From an uncultured Clostridia bacterium (GTDB lineage Bacteria; Bacillota; Clostridia; TANB77; CAG-508): 7,758 nt of DNA. The notes beneath the pieces are model-generated. The model had not been told where the DNA came from and made no database searches. It saw only the letters and a list, made by a program, of their open reading frames with translations. A program made the position numbers and the translations under genes. Each line of letters opens with the position of its first letter. Positions within the stretch are counted from its first letter, which is position 1. This document shows positions 7,267 to 7,758 of the stretch, one piece after another. The DNA lies in NCBI GenBank assembly GCA_948517135.1, contig CAORJJ010000088.1, positions 1 to 7,758 on the forward strand. Reading direction: 5' to 3'.

Positions 7267-7275
7267 TCCTCTCCT
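7267..7275 (-). promoter_or_regulatory. Ribosome-binding site
   Basis: On the minus strand AGGAGAGGA lies six bases (TTTTAA) before the ATG at 7260. It is a strong, well-spaced Shine-Dalgarno sequence and decides the start codon. The later in-frame Met codons (M11, M16) would cut off part of the signal peptide and lack such a site. Confidence 0.9.
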
Positions 7276-7312
7276 AATTTTTATAAAATATATTTACATA
7301 ACATTCAGTATG

Positions 7313-7342
7313 ATTATACTATAAATAACCACTTTTTGTCAA
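7313..7342 (-). promoter_or_regulatory. Consensus sigma-A-type promoter
   Basis: On the minus strand a perfect -35 box TTGACA (7337-7342) is followed after 18 bases by a perfect -10 box TATAAT (7313-7318). Transcription should start near 7306, giving a leader of about 45 bases before the ATG. The sequence upstream of the -35 box is made of A- and T-tracts (7343-7395) that may serve as an UP element. No operator-like palindrome is seen over the boxes, so expression may be high and mostly housekeeping-sigma driven. Confidence 0.8.
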
Positions 7343-7480
7343 TTTATTGGTAAAAAAATATCTAAATCAGCTCATTTTTTTTTATTTCCGTAAAATTAAA
7401 GTAGTATATATTTTTTATGTAACATTACTAATTCTTTTAGACAATAATAAAAGAAAAGCTAAAAATTCTCTTTTTGAGGA

Positions 7481-7633
7481 TTAAAAAATATTTTCTAAGC
7501 TTCCTTCTTCCGCAAATTTCTTAATTACATTTAATACTGCTACTCCAATTTAGAATACTAGGGATTATATTGATTCCTCTAATAATAAATCTGGTTTCAT
7601 AAAAAATACAGTCATTACTAAATATATTATCAT
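7481..7633 (-). pseudogene. Probable remnant of a small gene with two in-frame stops
   Basis: One minus-strand frame from an ATG at 7633 reads MIIYLVMTVFFMKPDLLLEE then S-I and a TAA (7565-7567). It continues SLVF, a second TAA (7550-7552), then IGVAVLNVIKKFAEEGSLEN, I-F and a final TAA (7481-7483). The last stretch uses GGA, GTA, GCA, GCG, GAA and AGC codons, rare in the surrounding AT-rich DNA, which suggests former coding sequence. The first part is hydrophobic, as in a small membrane protein. No RBS is obvious before 7633. I do not recognise a family, and chance remains a real alternative. Confidence 0.3.
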
Positions 7634-7717
7634 AGTAATAAAATATTATTATTTTTAACATATTATCTTTTTTTAATTGTTTTCTGACTCTACAAATTTA
7701 ATATTTCCATATATAAG

Positions 7718-7741
7718 AAAAGACCATATATGTCTTTTTTT
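7718..7741. terminator. Weak bidirectional hairpin terminator
   Basis: AAAAGAC (7718-7724) and GTCTTTT (7732-7738) form a 7-bp stem with a 7-base loop. Rightward the stem runs into a continuous T-run (7735-7741). Leftward (minus strand) it is followed by TTTTCTTATAT. With only two G-C pairs the stem is weak. It could end a leftward gene lying beyond the right edge, insulating the promoter at 7313-7342. No rightward gene in the window needs it. Confidence 0.4.
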
Positions 7742-7758
7742 ATATAGAACATATATGG

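Larger units (their letters stand above)
7343..7758. other. AT-rich intergenic region
   Basis: This 416-base stretch lies upstream of the large gene. Apart from the probable gene remnant (7481-7633) and the weak hairpin (7718-7741), I see no open frame with an RBS, no tRNA or structured RNA, and no transposase. Poly-A/T tracts dominate 7343-7480. The 8-mer CCATATAT occurs at 7707-7714 and 7724-7731, and its reverse complement closes the window at 7751-7758. Confidence 0.6.

Noticed and set aside
7291..7431. Similar strings AATGTTATGTAAA (leader) and AATGTTACATAAA (upstream) as a possible regulator site pair
   Set aside because: The match is short, imperfect and in AT-only sequence, so chance is enough to explain it.

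Overview
The window is AT-rich (roughly 30% GC by eye) and is taken up almost entirely by one leftward gene. It starts at 7260 and runs off the left edge still open: 2420 codons with no in-frame stop. The codon choice (AGA, TTA, AAA, ATA, GAA), the strong AGGAGAGG ribosome-binding site, the consensus sigma-A-type promoter and the domain set all point to a low-GC Firmicute, most likely a gut or host-associated member of the Clostridia. Tryptophan is read from TGG and no in-frame TGA occurs, so the standard code fits and a Mycoplasma-type code is not needed. The genus cannot be fixed from this sequence.

The encoded protein is a very large secreted modular protein. In order it carries: a signal peptide (residues 1-29); an NPCBM-like carbohydrate-binding module (about 36-187); a mostly helical region (about 195-485) leading into a transglutaminase-like cysteine catalytic core (about 487-575, candidate triad C495/H521/D540); a TPR-like helical segment (about 581-655); three tandem copies of a ~305-residue block, each made of two small beta-type modules and an F5/8 type C (discoidin-like) domain (725-1659); nine tandem Ig-like repeats with a 72-residue period (1669-2313); and the first ~95 residues of a cohesin-like domain, cut by the window edge. 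The plausible job is glycan-targeted processing or crosslinking of extracellular or host protein. The NPCBM and discoidin modules would give adhesion, the Ig repeats a stalk, and the cohesin would dock a dockerin-bearing partner. The domain calls rest on motif recognition; the substrate and the job are inference.

Right of the gene, 7261-7758 is non-coding. It holds the RBS, a TTGACA-18-TATAAT promoter, a probable decayed small gene (7481-7633, two in-frame stops), and at the far right a weak AT-rich hairpin terminator set among copies of the 8-mer CCATATAT in both orientations. I saw no RNA genes, CRISPR array or transposase.
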